Assembly: GCF_027579695.1 (NCBI RefSeq) | Contig: NC_083587.1 | Location: 44,073,732 to 44,137,731 of the forward strand | DNA length: 64,000 nucleotides | Direction: 5' to 3' | Source: Neoarius graeffei | Taxonomy: Eukaryota; Chordata; Actinopteri; Siluriformes; Ariidae | Shown here: piece by piece, positions 1-9,751 of the stretch | Position numbering within the stretch: the stretch's first letter is position 1 | How the letters are laid out: each line of letters starts with the position of its first letter | Program-made: the position numbers and the translations under genes | The notes under the pieces: generated by a model | Database searches by the model: none | Told to the model about the DNA's origin: nothing | Seen by the model: only the letters and a program-made list of their open reading frames with translations

Positions 1-1
1 C

Positions 2-592
2 ATTGACAGCGAGCTAAACTTTGACAGTCACATGAAAGCAATCACTAAAACGGCATTTTATCACCTAAAAAACATTTCCAAACTAAGAGGACTTATGTCA
101 AAATATGATCTGGAAAAACTAATACATGCCTTCATCTCTAGTAGGGTTGATTACTGCAATGGCCTTTTCACAGGCTTGCCAAAAAAGACCATCAAACGAC
201 TTCAGCTGGTTCAAAATGCAGCGGCGAGGGTTCTCACACAAACAAAAAGAACAGAGCACATTACTCCAATTCTAAGGTCCCTTCACTGGCTTCCAGTAAG
301 CTACAGAATTGACTTTAAAGTATTGCTGCTGGTATACAAATCTCTAAATGGTACAGGGCCCAATTACCTCTCTGATATGTTGCAGCGGCCTAACCCAATC
401 AGATCTACCAGATCAAAACAGAAAAATTTACTATTAAAACCAGTTGTTAAAACAAAGTGTGGTGAAGCAGCTTTTAGCTACTATGCAGTACAGCTATGGA
501 ACCAACTCCCAGAGGACATTAAAAATGCTCCTGCTGTTGGCAGCTTCAAATCTAGGTTAAAGACCAAGCTGTTTTCAGATGCTTTCTGTTAA
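2..592 (+). CDS. L2-clade LINE reverse transcriptase, C-terminal fragment
   Basis: The frame is open from the first bases of the window and ends with a stop at 592. It encodes the region after the polymerase core of a LINE-2/CR1-type ORF2. Visible landmarks are the block S-R-V-D-Y-C-N-G-L, the [10 protein letters not shown] motif, the L-H-W-L-P-V motif and the terminal F-K-S-R-L-K-T-K-L-F. These are shared with the better preserved L2 copy at 13030-14493 on the other strand. The polymerase active site lies outside the window, so the copy is cut by the window edge and not necessarily truncated. Assignment to the L2 clade rests on motif resemblance only. Confidence 0.85.
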   Translation: MDSELNFDSHMKAITKTAFYHLKNISKLRGLMSKYDLEKLIHAFISSRVDYCNGLFTGLPKKTIKRLQLVQNAAARVLTQTKRTEHITPILRSLHWLPVSYRIDFKVLLLVYKSLNGTGPNYLSDMLQRPNPIRSTRSKQKNLLLKPVVKTKCGEAAFSYYAVQLWNQLPEDIKNAPAVGSFKSRLKTKLFSDAFC

Positions 593-960
593 ATAATTAA
601 TATTGTCTTCTTTACATTCTTTATAATCTTTACTTCTCTGCATGTTTTAAATTTACTTTAACTTTATCCTATTTTATTCTTTATTCTATTCTGCTGGGGT
701 TTTTTTCTTTCTCATCTTATTTGAACTACTACTTCATTTTATTTTATTTTTACTATTGTTTAATTCTTATTATTTTCTTTTAATTTCTTTTAATTCTTTT
801 AATTAATTGTTTTAGAATAAAAATAAAATTATTTTATGTAATTTTATTTCTCTATTGTTTACTGTTTTTGTTTTTACTTCTGTAAAGCACATTGAACTGC
901 CATTGTGTATGAAATGTGCTATATAAATAAACTTGCCTTGCCTTGCCTTGCCTTGCCTTG
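593..960 (+). mobile_element. L2-type LINE 3' UTR and pentanucleotide tail
   Basis: AT-rich sequence follows the LINE stop codon and ends with a short conserved segment (about 885-935) and a run of CCTTG units (about 933-960). LINE-2 and CR1 elements typically end in short tandem repeats and not poly(A), so the CCTTG run is read as the 3' tail of the element. The tail directly abuts the truncated gypsy copy at 961, with no target duplication that I could recognise. Confidence 0.75.
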
Positions 961-962
961 CC

Positions 963-2594
963 TTTGAGGTCACATGGCGAGTCGGGGACGTCGACTATGA
1001 GGTGAGGCGAATGGACAGGGGTGGGGCGTTACAGGTATACCACCTCAATCTGTTAAAACGTTGGAGTGAGGAGGTCCCCGTGGCGCTGGTGTCGGTGGTT
1101 CCTGAGAAGGCGGAGCTGGGGCCGGAAGTTCAAAAGGGAAAATTGGCATCACCCACCGCTCCGGTCCCCTGTGGAGCCCACCTCTCACCGGCCCAGCTCG
1201 TGGAGGTCGCCCGGTTACAAAGAGAATTTTCTGACGTGTTCTCGCCCCTGCCCGGCCGCACCCACCTCATAGAGCACCACATTGAGACGCCCTCGGGGGT
1301 GGTAGTGCGTAGCCGCCCTTACAGGCTACCCGAACACAAGAAAAAAGTGGTTCGGGAAGAACTCGAGGCCATGCTCGAAATGGGCATCATCGAGGAGTCC
1401 CACAGCGACTGGAGCAGCCTGGTGGTCTTGGTGCCCAAGGCCGACAGGTCAGTCCGGTTCTGTGTCGACTACAGAAAAGTCAACACGGTGTCTAAATTTG
1501 ACGCGTACCCAGTGCCTCGTATTGACGAGTTGCTCGATCGACTAGGCACGGCTCGCTTTTACTCGACACTGGATTTGACAAAGGGTTATTGGCAGATCCC
1601 CTTGACTCCATTATCCCGAGAGAAAACGCCCTTTTCCACACCGTTCGGCTTACACCAGTTTGTCACACTTCCTTTTGGGCTGTTTGGGGCGCCTGCTATG
1701 TTTCAGTGGCTGATGGATAGGGTCCTCCGCCCCCACACCACCTATGCTGCTGCGTACCTTGACGACATCATTATTTATAGTAATGACTGGCCGCGGCACC
1801 TACAACACCTGAGGGCCATCTTTAGGTCGCTGAGGCGGGCGGGTCTCACAGCCAACCCGAAGAAGTGTGCGATTGGGCGGGTGGAAGTACGGTATCTGGG
1901 CTTCCACTTGGGCAATGGTCAGGTGCGTCCCCAAATTAACAAGACTGCAGCGATTGCGGCCTGCCCGAGGCCCAAGACCAAAAAGGGGGTGAGACAGTTC
2001 CTGGGGCTGGCTGGCTATTATCGTAGGTTTATACCTAATTATTCGGACGTCACCAGCCCGCTGACTGATCTCACTAAAAAGGGGGCAGCAGATCCGGTCC
2101 AGTGGACGGAGCAATGCCAGCGGGCTTTTTCTGAGTTAAAGGCTGTACTGTGTAGGGGGCCACTGTTACACTCCCCTGACTTTTCTCTCCCTTTTATATT
2201 GCAGACGGCCGCGTCGGACAGAGGGCTGGGGGCTGTTTTGTCCCAGGAGGTGGAGGGGGAGAATCGTCCAGTGCTGTACATAAGTTGTAAGCTGTCAGTG
2301 TGTGAGGGGTGCTACAGCACCATAGAGAAGGAGTGCTTGGCCATCAAGTGGACGGTCCTCGCCCTCCGTTACTACCTGCTGGGATGCCCTTTCACCCTCT
2401 GTTTGGACCACACGCCCCTCCAGTGGCTCCACCGCATGAAAGATGCCAACGCGCGGATCACCCGTTGGTATCTGGCACTCCAATCCTTTAACTTCAAGGT
2501 GGTCCACAGGCCAGGGGCGCAGATGGTCGTGGCGGACTTCCTCTCCCGTCGGGGGGGGGGAGTCGGCTGCAATCCGGACGGCTGCCCGGCCTGA
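963..2594 (+). CDS. Integrase tail, reverse transcriptase and RNase H of a Gmr1-like gypsy element
   Basis: An uninterrupted frame of about 540 codons. It starts in the integrase C-terminal GPY/F-like segment ([14 protein letters not shown]) and runs through a linker rich in Pro and Glu into the RT palm. There the blocks [17 protein letters not shown] and the catalytic Y-L-D-D (1756-1767) are all present. RNase H follows, with [20 protein letters not shown] and L-D-H-T-P-L. The stop falls just before the LTR. The reading frame is open, but the copy lacks its 5' half and cannot be autonomous. Confidence 0.88.
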   Translation, partial: FEVTWRVGDVDYEVRRMDRGGALQVYHLNLLKRWSEEVPVALVSVVPEKAELGPEVQKGKLASPTAPVPCGAHLSPAQLVEVARLQREFSDVFSPLPGRTHLIEHHIETPSGVVVRSRPYRLPEHKKKVVREELEAMLEMGIIEESHSDWSSLVVLVPKADRSVRFCVDYRKVNTVSKFDAYPVPRIDELLDRLGTARFYSTLDLTKGYWQIPLTPLSREKTPFSTPFGLHQFVTLPFGLFGAPAMFQWLMDRVLRPHTTYAAAYLDDIIIYSNDWPRHLQHLRAIFRSLRRAGLTANPKKCAIGRVEVRYLGFHLGNGQVRPQINKTAAIAACPRPKTKKGVRQFLGLAGYYRRFIPNYSDVTSPLTDLTKKGAADPVQWTEQCQRAFSELKAVLCRGPLLHSPDFSLPFILQTAASDRGLGAVLSQEVEGENRPVLYISCKLSVCEGCYSTIEKECLAIKWTVLALRYYLLGCPFTLCLDHTPLQWLHRMKDANARITRWYLALQSFNFKVVHRPGAQMVVADFLSRRGGGVGCNPDGCPA

Positions 2595-2611
2595 GTCGGG
2601 CGGTGGGGGTA

Positions 2612-2934
2612 TGTGGCAGTGGGGGCGTGGTCAAGCATCGGTCTGTGACCGGAGGGCGGACTCAGGGAAGGTAAGTGGCAGAATCACTACACCTGAGGTG
2701 AATTAACCTGTTTGTGTGTCTTCCCAGGAGCCATGCCCTATTTAAGGAAGAGAGCGAGAGCAGAGCGGGCTCTCTCCTGACCAGAACACATGTGTGTGGC
2801 ATGTGTGCGCGTCTATGTCTAAATAAACGTGTAGAAGCTGAAAAGCTAATAATAAAAGAGTTAGTGAGAACTCAGTACTGGCCTGCCGTGCTTCTGTGCT
2901 CCACCCACCTAAACACTTGCTACAATAGGGTTTC
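2612..2934 (+). repeat. 3' LTR of Gmr1-like copy A
   Basis: A 323-bp LTR that begins TGTGGCAGTG and ends CTACA. It contains a TATTTAAG-like promoter box near 2740 and an AATAAA signal near 2822. Its reverse complement matches the LTR at 22275-22584 and the truncated LTR at 25215-25456, which defines its limits. Confidence 0.85.
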
Positions 2935-3520
2935 CATGTTTTGCAAATTATCACATTGTTTTTATTTACAGTTTACACAGTGTCCCAACTTTTTTGGAAT
3001 TGGGTTTGTAATTAAATGGGTTTTCTTTATACTTACTAATTAAAAGACACTTTGTGTCTTCAAGTAACGATGGATGTCGTTTCTCTTTACTTAATTGAGC
3101 GGTTCTTGACATAATATAGGTTACTACAGTTGTGGCACAGGGTTATTTACTGCATTTTTATTATTTACTATTTACTGTTGGATCTCAACTCATTAAAAAG
3201 GCCAAAAAAAATCCACTAATTAACTTTTGAGGAGTCACACCGGTTAATTGAAAAGCATTCCAGGTGACTACCTCATGAAGCTGGTTAAGATAATGCCAAT
3301 AGTGTGCAAAGCATCATTAAGGTAAACGGTGGCTACTTTGAAGAATCTAAAATATGTAACATTTTTTTACACTATTTTGTTTGCCACATAATTCCATAGA
3401 TGTTGCATATGTTATTTCATAGTTTTGATGTCTTCAGTAGTGTTCTACAATGTAGAAAATAGTCAAAATACAGAAAAACCTCTGAATGAGTATGTGTCCA
3501 AACTTTTGACTGGTAATGTA
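2935..3520 (+). mobile_element. Tc1-like transposon remnants
   Basis: Two pieces. Bases 2935-3015 carry a terminal sequence ending CCCAACTTTTTTGGAATTGG, the end motif of a common fish Tc1-type family that recurs at 25457-25731. Bases about 3226-3520 resemble the 3' end of a second Tc1 family. This piece decodes to the end of a transposase (Y-H-M-K-L-V-K-I-M-P-like) and finishes with the terminal repeat CCAAACTTTTGACTGGTA. Bases 3016-3225 show nothing recognisable. No transposase frame survives. Confidence 0.6.
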
Positions 3521-3583
3521 TGTGTACTAGTACTGTGTACTCTGCCATAATGAACACTGGCTTATTTGTTGCAAAGCTCTCAC

Positions 3584-4525
3584 CTCATTCAGAAATATTT
3601 TGTTCTGATCACTGAAGACAGGACGTAAGTAAACATAAATTGGTGCAGTGTAGAGAGACTTTGGAAGAGCAGACACCCTCACAGCTTCATTTACACTACC
3701 CCGGACAAACAGAGCTGCTTCAGGTTGTTCCCTCAAGCCAACCTTCAAATATGCTGAGGGATATAAAGCTGTACTGGACTCCCACAGCCAAAGGAGCTCA
3801 TTGTTGCGGCTTTTCTCAATCGCCGGGCAATCACCTGTGTAGCCTGGTTCATCCCAACCATAGTTGTAGCAACCTGGAAACAGGTAGAAGCCCCAGAGGT
3901 AATTTGGACGCAGTTTGATTCCCAGCTGCATGGTTTTCTCCATGTACGCCTGAGCTGCATTCTGAAATTGCTGCATAGCAACAGAAGCAGCCTCACGGGA
4001 AGACAGAAGTGGATTAGTTTCCTGTGCATACTGAATGGAAAGCTTCCGATAAATATTTTTGGATCCCCAATTCCTGGCCCACAGTGGCCGCCATTGCTCC
4101 CAGTCAATCATAGCCAATCCTGGGGTGATATCAGGAATATCCTGGATGATATCATAATAGGCTTTCACAAGACTGGCTGTCAGGTTTCCTTTTTGTGGAA
4201 TGCCACCATTAAACTGCCTCCCTGAACTAGGCTCTGTGTATGGATATAGTCCAAGCCGATTGGAGTAGAAGAGGAAAAGAAACTGGTTAGGTTCACTGGC
4301 TGGTGTGGTCACTGCTTGAAAACTAGAAAAGTCCAATGGAATCTTGAGGTTTTGGCACACATGCGTAGGTGCATTCCATATGACTGCAAAAGGTGTATCC
4401 TTAAAGATTGGAGCAGCTGTGAAGGGAAGCGACAAAGCAGTGCTGAGGTAGAGGTTGACAGAAAGTGTTAAAATAAGCAGGTAAGAGCGATGTCCTCTCT
4501 CATTGGGATGACACATTGTCACACC
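3584..4525 (-). CDS. Hyaluronidase (GH56) first coding exon
   Basis: Endo-beta-N-acetylhexosaminidase of the HYAL/PH-20 family, which cleaves hyaluronan outside the cell or on its surface. The exon starts after a TTTTAG acceptor at 4526, has its ATG at 4516 (the frame is also open from a GTG at 4522), and ends at a GTGAGA donor after 3584, giving 311 codons in phase 0. Residues 12-30 form a hydrophobic signal peptide. The family blocks F-L-F-Y-S-N-R-L-G-L-Y-P and G-G-I-P-Q precede the catalytic motif I-D-W-E-Q-W-R-P-L-W with Asp138 and Glu140. The large first coding exon matches known vertebrate HYAL genes. The C-terminal EGF-like exons are absent from 1-3584 and should lie left of the window. 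Subtype is undecided. No internal stop is present, so it may be functional. Confidence 0.9.
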
Positions 4526-4601
4526 CTAAAACCAATGAATAGCAACATACAATACATAGGGAATAACCAACAAAAATTCAAAATTAGTGTCAATTTTATT
4601 C

Positions 4602-4640
<39 letters not shown>
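4602..4640. repeat. (ATA)n microsatellite
   Basis: Thirteen or so ATA/AAT units lie between the hyaluronidase acceptor and the gypsy 3' LTR. The gypsy insertion site (CATAC) lies 3 bp beyond it. Confidence 0.9.
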
Positions 4641-4641
<1 letters not shown>

Positions 4642-4647
4642 GCATAC

Positions 4648-4853
4648 TGTAATAAAACACGGAATGTCCAGACACAGGTTAATTTGTGACTTCAACTTTA
4701 TCCAGGAGCTCTCTGGTTCATGTCCACAACATACAGGTGAAGACTCACGTAAAAGCCCCTCCCACTGCCGTAACACCCGCCTTGAGTAAACAGCAACAGC
4801 TACATTATGACAGTCGTAAAGCAGAGTACTGTAAACACCCTAATACTCTGACA
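4648..4853 (-). repeat. 3' LTR of the Ty3/gypsy element
   Basis: A 206-bp partner of the LTR at 9171-9376. It is preceded on the - strand by the purine tract at 4854-4865 and followed by the CATAC duplication at 4643-4647. Confidence 0.95.
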
Positions 4854-4865
4854 TCTCCCCTTTTT
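4854..4865 (-). other. Polypurine tract
   Basis: The - strand reads AAAAAGGGGAGA directly before the 3' LTR, the expected place and composition for the plus-strand primer of reverse transcription. Confidence 0.85.
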
Positions 4866-5272
4866 AGTTCTACTTTCTTCAATAAAGTAAACAGATAAAC
4901 ATTCTGTAAAGAACAATGCTATTCTATAGCAATCAGCAGGAACACATTAAACATCCTGATGAATTGTAAACAGTGTCATTCTTCATTAAATATCAATAAA
5001 CAACACTCAACCCTAGGTCTATCTTCTGTAGTACTTATATTCAATAAACATTTAGATTATCAAATTACTTTTCACTATAAGATCACAGTTTGCTTCCCTG
5101 AACTCTTTTTATATTAAAACACATCAGTTTACAACATTCTATATATATATATATACACACACACACGTGTGGCTTTACCACCTGGAACTCTTTTATGTGG
5201 TTTGAAAGTTACCACCTGGAACTCTTTTCCCTTCTTCCCCCCCAAAGTCCATGAGTGTGAGGTCATGTTAAC

Positions 5273-7905
5273 TCACAAGTCCAGTCTGATGACTGGCTTA
5301 GAGATCCGTCCAGACCTGGTCCGTGACAGATTTTCAGCACCAGCGTACATGCTGACACTGGAGTCCCCCTGCTCTTGATTGACGTCCGTGCGAACAGGTA
5401 AGACAGGTGCTTTGCCCCCAGGTGGCTGTGGAGCAGGCATGTCCTGGAGGTGGCGCCGGTTGTGCCTGAGTGTTGCCCACTGCTGTGTCTGGATGATGTA
5501 AGAGCGTGGCATGACACTCTCAGTGGTCACTACTGCAGGAGCTGTCCAGGATTTCTGGTGGTCCAGCTTGGTGAGGACGTTACCACCAGGCTGAAGTGGG
5601 GGTAGGGGTCTGGCCCCATGGCGTTGGTTGTAGTAGAAGGCTTGCTTCTTCTTCTTGGCCTCGTCCTTCTGCCTGATGCGTTGCTTGTCGGGCCATGAGG
5701 GCTGCAGGTTTCTCTCAAGGGTAGGCAGTGTCATTCGAATCTTCCGGCCCATTAGTAGTTCAGCTGGGCTGGCTCCTGTTGTTCTGCATGGTGTTGGCCT
5801 GTAGCACATTAGTGCAATGAGAGGGTCCTTCTGTTTCAATATTCGCTTAGCGGTCTGCACCGCCCTCTCCGCATGACCATTGCCTTGTGCGTTGTGTGGG
5901 CTCGAGGTGACGTGTTCGAAGTCAAGCTCATGGGCGAGGTCTTGAAACTTGGTGCTTGTGAACTGCAGCCCGTTGTTGCTGATGACCACATCTGGAACGC
6001 CGTAACGGGCGCATATACGGTAGCTTTCAGCTTCAGAGAGACATGAGAACTTGTTGTTGTTTTCATGTGCAGTATCTCGATGTATCTCGAGTAGTAGTCT
6101 GAGATGATTAAGTAGTTCTGTTTGTTATGCTCACATAGGTCCAGAGCTATGCGCTGCCATGGTGTGTCGGGGAGTGGGGTAGAGATCAACGGCTCCTTCT
6201 GCTGTGCTCTTCTCAACTCGCAGCAGGACTGACACGACCAGACCTTGTGTTTCAGCTGTGAGGAAATGCCGGGCCACCAGACAGCGGCGTTTGCCCTGTC
6301 CCGACACTTTGAGAGCCCTTGATTTCCGTCGTGGATTCTATCAAGGATGTCTGCCCTCAGCGTCCCTGGTATCACGATGCGGCTTCCTCTGATGACCATT
6401 CCATCATACTCTGAAAGTTCGTCTCTCATAGAGAAGTACTCACGTATGTTACTTGGTACTTGGTATTCGTGGTCTGGCCAGCCTGACCTGATGTACCTGA
6501 TCACTGTCTGCAGCTTCTCATCAGCTACAGTAGCTGCTTGGATGTTGTCCATCTTTTGCGGAGTAGCTGGCACACTGTCCATGACTGCTGCAATGTAGCA
6601 CTCGACCTCAGAGTGTGTATATCTCCCATCCTCTGCATGACTCAGAGGGCTCCGTGACAGTGTGTCTGCCACAACAAGGGTCTTCCCCAGAGCATACGCA
6701 GCTACTGGCTTAAAGCACATGAGCCGCATGAGAAGTCTCTGGCACCTTAATGGGACGTTGTCTAAGTCCTTACTGTTCATTAGTGGGACCAGGGGCTTAT
6801 GGTCTGTCACGAGTTCAAAACTCTGAAGGCCGTAGAGGTATTTTTCAAACCGCTCACAGGCCCAGACACTCTCCAGGCACTCTTTCTCTATTTGCGCGTA
6901 TCTGGTCTCTGCGTCGGTCAGCCTCCTTGAGTAGTATGCGACTGGTTTCCAGTCTTGTCCATGGAGCTGCAACAGCACGCTACCGAGCCCATAGCTACTT
7001 GCATCAGCTGAGACAGCGGTGGGTCTGTTGACATCATAAAACGCTAACATGGGCGATGTCATCAGGAGCTCTTTCAGCTTCTCAAAAGTTGTGTGTTGTG
7101 CGGGCCCCCAGGTCCATGCTGTCTTGGACTGGAGCAACTCATACAGCGGCTGTCCCACTGTGGACAGGTTCGACACATATTTACCGAGATAGTTCACCAT
7201 GCCAAGGATACGTTTGAGCTCGTGGACGTTCTCTGGTGCAGCGAGCTCCCGGATGGCTTGCACCTTTGCTGGATCCGGCCGCATGCCTGTGGCATCGACC
7301 ACCTAGCCCAGGAAGTTGAGCTGCTCCTGTCTGAGCTTACACTTTTCCTTATTGAGCTTGAGCCCCGCAGACTTGACTCTCTCCAGGACCTTCTGGAGAT
7401 GGAGGTCATGTTCTTCCATATCCTTTCCATATACAACAATATCATCCATATAAACTGAGACGCCCTGTAGGCCTTGAAGTGTCTCTGACATTTTCCTTTG
7501 GAAAATTTCTGGGGTGCTTGTTATCCCGAACGGTAAGCGTCGGAAACAGTACCTGCCAAATGGCGTGATGAATGTGGTGAGTCTGCTACTCTCACTGTGC
7601 AGACGAATCTGGAAGAACCCCGAGGCTGCATCCAGGCTGGAGAACACCATTGCTCCACACAGCTCTGCTGTAATCTCTTCTGGTGTGGGTAAGATGAACC
7701 TCTCTCTCTTTACCTGTTCATTTAATTTCTTAAGATCCACACATATATGCACCTTTGTGTTCTTTTTGAGCCCAGGCACCACAGGGACACACCAATCGGT
7801 TGGCTGGGTTACCTCCTCTATGATGCCGTTCTCCTCCATGTGGCACAGCTCCTCTCTGACCTTGGATGTCAGCGGTATTGGGACTCTGCGCGTGGTCTGC
7901 ACCAC
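5273..7905 (-). pseudogene. RT, RNase H and integrase region of the Ty3/gypsy element
   Basis: Reverse transcriptase (about 7905-7303) keeps the Y-M-D-D active site. A stop codon at 7303 separates it from RNase H (about 7230-6650). Integrase follows. In its N-terminal zinc domain the second His of the H-x-H pair reads Asn (I-H-D-G-N-Q-G), while the C-x2-C pair is present. A frameshift near 6000-6050 splits the integrase core. The C-terminal part (5989-5273) remains open and ends with a basic R-T-R-S-G-R tail. The lesions are described here and not repaired. Confidence 0.88.
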
Positions 7906-9129
7906 CTACGGGGTGGTGTTGTCCTTGAGCTGTATCCTCACAGGCTCCGTCTTGAGCGTGCCATGCTCTCCAAAGGTGCCATGGACCTCTTCGATCCATT
8001 TCACGAGGCCCATCTCAGCTGCAGTGGATCTACTGAGTAAGTTGTTGACAGAATTCCCTCTAATAACATTCACTTGGAATAAGTATGAGTTGTTCTTGTA
8101 TGTGGTGTTAACTTGAAATTGTCCTCGACAGTCTAATTGACCCGCTGGGCTGGTCAAAGATATGCTAGTCTGCTTCAGTTCTCTCTCTGGAATGAGCATA
8201 TTGAAAGTCTCTTCACACATTACACTAGCATCAGCCCCTGTATTGATCTTAAACTTCACAGGGGTTGTACCCAGGAGAAGTTGCACTGTCCACTCATCAC
8301 TCATGTTTGCATTCACTGATCCCAGAAAGTATTCACTCTGCTCATCTGCCTCTGTTACTTCACTCACCGCTTTTGTTTTGCACTGGCTCTGCCAATGTCC
8401 GTTCCTGCCGCATTTGTTGCAAGCTGAATTGTGAGCGGGACATCTCTCTGGATCCTTGTGCTCCGTTTTCCCACACCGGCCGCACTTCCTCCCGTGCTCC
8501 GTCTTTCCCCCTCTCTTGGCGTTGCGCTGCCATTTTATATTCTTCTTTTGCGCACCCCGCACCTCTCGTACGGATGCTGTGGCTACTGTGGCCTCTGCTG
8601 CCTGTGCACTGATTTGGATGTTCACTGTCTCTGACTGGCAAACGGACTGTATAGTCTGCGCCAGTGTAAGATCTGACATGAGCTGCAACTTACGAGACTG
8701 CTCTTTATCTCAAATCCCCACAACGATTCGGTCCCGAATATTTTCATCTCTACTCGCCCCGAACTCACAGTGTTCTGATAAATCATAAAGAGCCCTGATA
8801 AAAGTCTCTGCCTGCTCGCCAGGCCGCTGCACGCGCTGGTGGAAAACAGCACGTTCATGGATTATGTTCCGCCGTGGGAAAAAATACTCGTCGAACTTCT
8901 CCATCACTATTTTGTAATTATTCTGGTTTCCTGGGTCAGTAAAAGTAAACGACTTAAAAATATTTTCTGCTTCACTCCCCATTGCGTACACCAGGAAACA
9001 CACTTGTACTTCACCCGACTTCTTGTTGAGCTCCGTGGCGGTTCGATATCTCTCGAACCGTCTTTTCTAGTCCGTCCACTCCGTCGGTTTATCAAAGCTG
9101 AAACTCTCTGGTGGGTTGAACTTTGCCAT
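7906..9129 (-). pseudogene. Gag-protease region of the Ty3/gypsy element
   Basis: The likely start is the ATG at 9129. Stop codons interrupt it at about 9067 and 8707, and a further stop separates it from RT at about 7904. The Gag core is followed by two zinc-knuckle-like Cys/His clusters (about 8395-8480). The second fits C-x2-C-x4-H-x4-C. An aspartic protease segment follows near 8235, but its active-site triad reads N-T-G and not D-T-G, so the catalytic Asp is lost. The several independent lesions show that it is not active. Confidence 0.85.
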
Positions 9130-9155
9130 GATTTACACTCTTTGCAAAACACGGG

Positions 9156-9170
9156 CCACTTCTGACACCA
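9156..9170 (-). other. Primer binding site matching tRNA-Leu
   Basis: Directly inside the 5' LTR the - strand reads TGGTGTCAGAAGTGG. This is complementary to the 3' end, including CCA, of vertebrate tRNA-Leu (CAG-type acceptor end). Priming of minus-strand DNA by tRNA-Leu is known for several vertebrate gypsy lineages. Confidence 0.85.
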
Positions 9171-9376
9171 TGTAATAAAACATGGAATGTTCAGACACAG
9201 GTTAAGTTGTGACTTCAACTTTATCCAGGATCTCTCTGGTTCATGTCCACAACATACAGGTGAAGACTCACGTAAAAGCCCCTCCCACTGCTGTAACACC
9301 CGCCTTGAGTAAACAGCAACAGCTACATTACGACAGTCGTAAAGCAGAGTACCATAAACACCCTAATACTCTGACA
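9171..9376 (-). repeat. 5' LTR of the Ty3/gypsy element
   Basis: A 206-bp LTR. Limits are set by the TG...CA ends, the adjoining primer binding site and the CATAC target duplication at 9377-9381. Confidence 0.95.
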
Positions 9377-9509
9377 CATACCACTGAATATTTTCTAAGC
9401 TGAATAAGGCTGAATAAAGCTGTGAGCCTTTTCAGTGCAAGACTTGCAGCATTATATATACATTCCAACATCTTATCAAAGATTGTTAAATTTGTTTTTA
9501 TGATAATAC

Positions 9510-9510
<1 letters not shown>

Positions 9511-9589
<79 letters not shown>

Positions 9590-9590
9590 T
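9511..9590. repeat. (GT)n(GA)n compound microsatellite
   Basis: About 28 GT units run straight into about 11 GA units. The apparent C-V-C-V open frame across it is an artefact of the repeat. Confidence 0.95.
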
Positions 9591-9751
9591 CATGTGATCA
9601 TGAATATGTTTGCTTTACATTGATTTACATACTTTTTAATATTTAACATTTAGTAATGAACACAACATTCATCTTTAGTAGCCACTTTATCCTGGTTAAA
9701 GCAATAACACTGGCTGAAAGACAGCAATACACCTTGGATGGGACACCAGTG

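Larger units (their letters stand above)
961..2934 (+). mobile_element. Gmr1-like Ty3/gypsy retrotransposon, 5'-truncated copy A
   Basis: The copy begins inside the integrase C-terminal region, continues through reverse transcriptase and RNase H, and ends with a 3' LTR at 2612-2934. A purine-rich G tract (about 2600-2609) sits just before the LTR. Copy B of the same family lies inverted at 22275-25456. Integrase sequence directly upstream of RT, with RNase H followed at once by the LTR, is the Gmr1 gene order (gag-PR-IN-RT-RH) and not the usual gypsy order. Everything upstream (gag, protease, most of integrase and the 5' LTR) is missing here. Confidence 0.85.
4648..9376 (-). mobile_element. 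Ty3/gypsy LTR retrotransposon, full structure, coding decayed
   Basis: A 4729-bp element on the - strand, with LTRs of 206 bp each, both running TG...CA. It is flanked by a perfect 5-bp target duplication CATAC at 4643-4647 and 9377-9381. A primer binding site abuts the 5' LTR and a purine tract abuts the 3' LTR. The gene order is Gag, protease, RT, RNase H, integrase (normal gypsy order). I count about 8 differences between the two LTRs (roughly 4 percent), so the insertion is moderately old. It lies in the region upstream of the hyaluronidase exon, only about 120 bp from its splice acceptor. Confidence 0.95.

Noticed and set aside
3226..3520. Later exon of the hyaluronidase downstream of 3584
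   Set aside because: The sequence matches a Tc1-type 3' end; no cysteine-rich EGF-like coding is present.
9422..9646. Open frame with C-V-C-V-C-V repeats, and similar ones at 20518-20763 and 26682-26969
   Set aside because: Each is a translation of a GT, CA or TAA microsatellite.
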